A DNA stretch of 64,000 nt from Phocaeicola_A sp045647865 (GTDB lineage Bacteria > Bacteroidota > Bacteroidia > Bacteroidales > Bacteroidaceae): positions 62,001 through 126,000 of the forward strand of contig JAZRMW010000041.1 in NCBI GenBank assembly GCA_045647865.1. The letters are read 5' to 3'. Numbering within the stretch: position 1 is the stretch's first letter; each line of letters begins with the position of its first letter. The notes below the pieces were generated by a model. The model saw only the letters and a list, made by a program, of their open reading frames with translations. It did no database searches and was not told the DNA's origin. This document shows, one piece after another, positions 63,960 through 64,000 of the stretch. The position numbers and the translations under genes were made by a program.

Positions 63960-64000
63960 TTTAGAATCTTAGAGTAAAAGCATCAAGAGCCTCGTCCACA

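Overview
The window looks like a chromosomal stretch of a Bacteroidales bacterium, probably of the Prevotellaceae/Bacteroidaceae group. The reasons are SusC/SusD-type outer-membrane genes, BACON and leucine-rich-repeat lipoproteins, an S16 protein with a long Ala/Glu-rich tail, an RnfBCDGEA operon headed by rseC, and several promoters of the Bacteroidetes type (TTTG, 19-20 nt, TAnnTTTG). Shine-Dalgarno signals are mostly weak or absent, as expected for the group.

Layout. 1-7.0 kb is a defence/toxin-antitoxin block on the + strand: a cut-off gene, an SNF2 helicase, a T5orf172/Sel1-repeat protein, a DUF4160-DUF2442 pair and an MNT-HEPN pair. A ~360-bp intergenic cassette (terminator hairpin plus promoter) stands before each pair, and a third fragment of it follows. 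7.4-18.2 kb is a minus-strand housekeeping run (nadE, hisB, a receiver-PPDK-like protein, an MltF-like transglycosylase, a Dna2-like nuclease-helicase). The NAD synthetase has lost the catalytic Cys of its glutaminase domain. 18.3-28 kb holds a PerR-like regulator with rubrerythrin, thioredoxin, an OmpH-like lipoprotein, pepD, rpsP, an esterase, an OPT transporter and a GH97-N-like outer-membrane gene broken by an in-frame TAG. 27.8-33.8 kb is the rseC-rnfBCDGEA operon, a membrane electron-transfer complex that couples ferredoxin oxidation to ion pumping.

33.8-44 kb is an accessory region full of gene remnants and structured non-coding DNA. It has a remnant of an M23 peptidase, a 5 x 22-bp array of palindromes, and a head-to-head pair of hairpin elements whose stems differ while their loops are conserved. 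It also has a TerB-like protein, three unrecognised genes, a GHKL-ATPase/HELAH-metallopeptidase fusion flanked by two copies of a small-protein gene, a LytTR regulator paired with a catalytically dead penicillin-binding-like protein, and a DUF1810-ADP-ribosylglycohydrolase fusion.

44-60.1 kb is a minus-strand SusC-SusD locus with five further surface lipoproteins (three with leucine-rich repeats) and a large secreted protein with a sorting-domain-like tail. No glycoside hydrolase is present, which suggests peptide or protein capture rather than glycan breakdown. 60.2-64 kb holds a small membrane protein, tRNA-Arg(TCT), a remnant of an ABC permease, a large macroglobulin-like (MG2-type) surface protein that carries an in-frame palindromic repeat insertion, and a 169-bp MITE-like element at the right edge.

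Limits: family names come from recognition of motifs and overall sequence, without database searches. Residue positions are counted from the start codons given.
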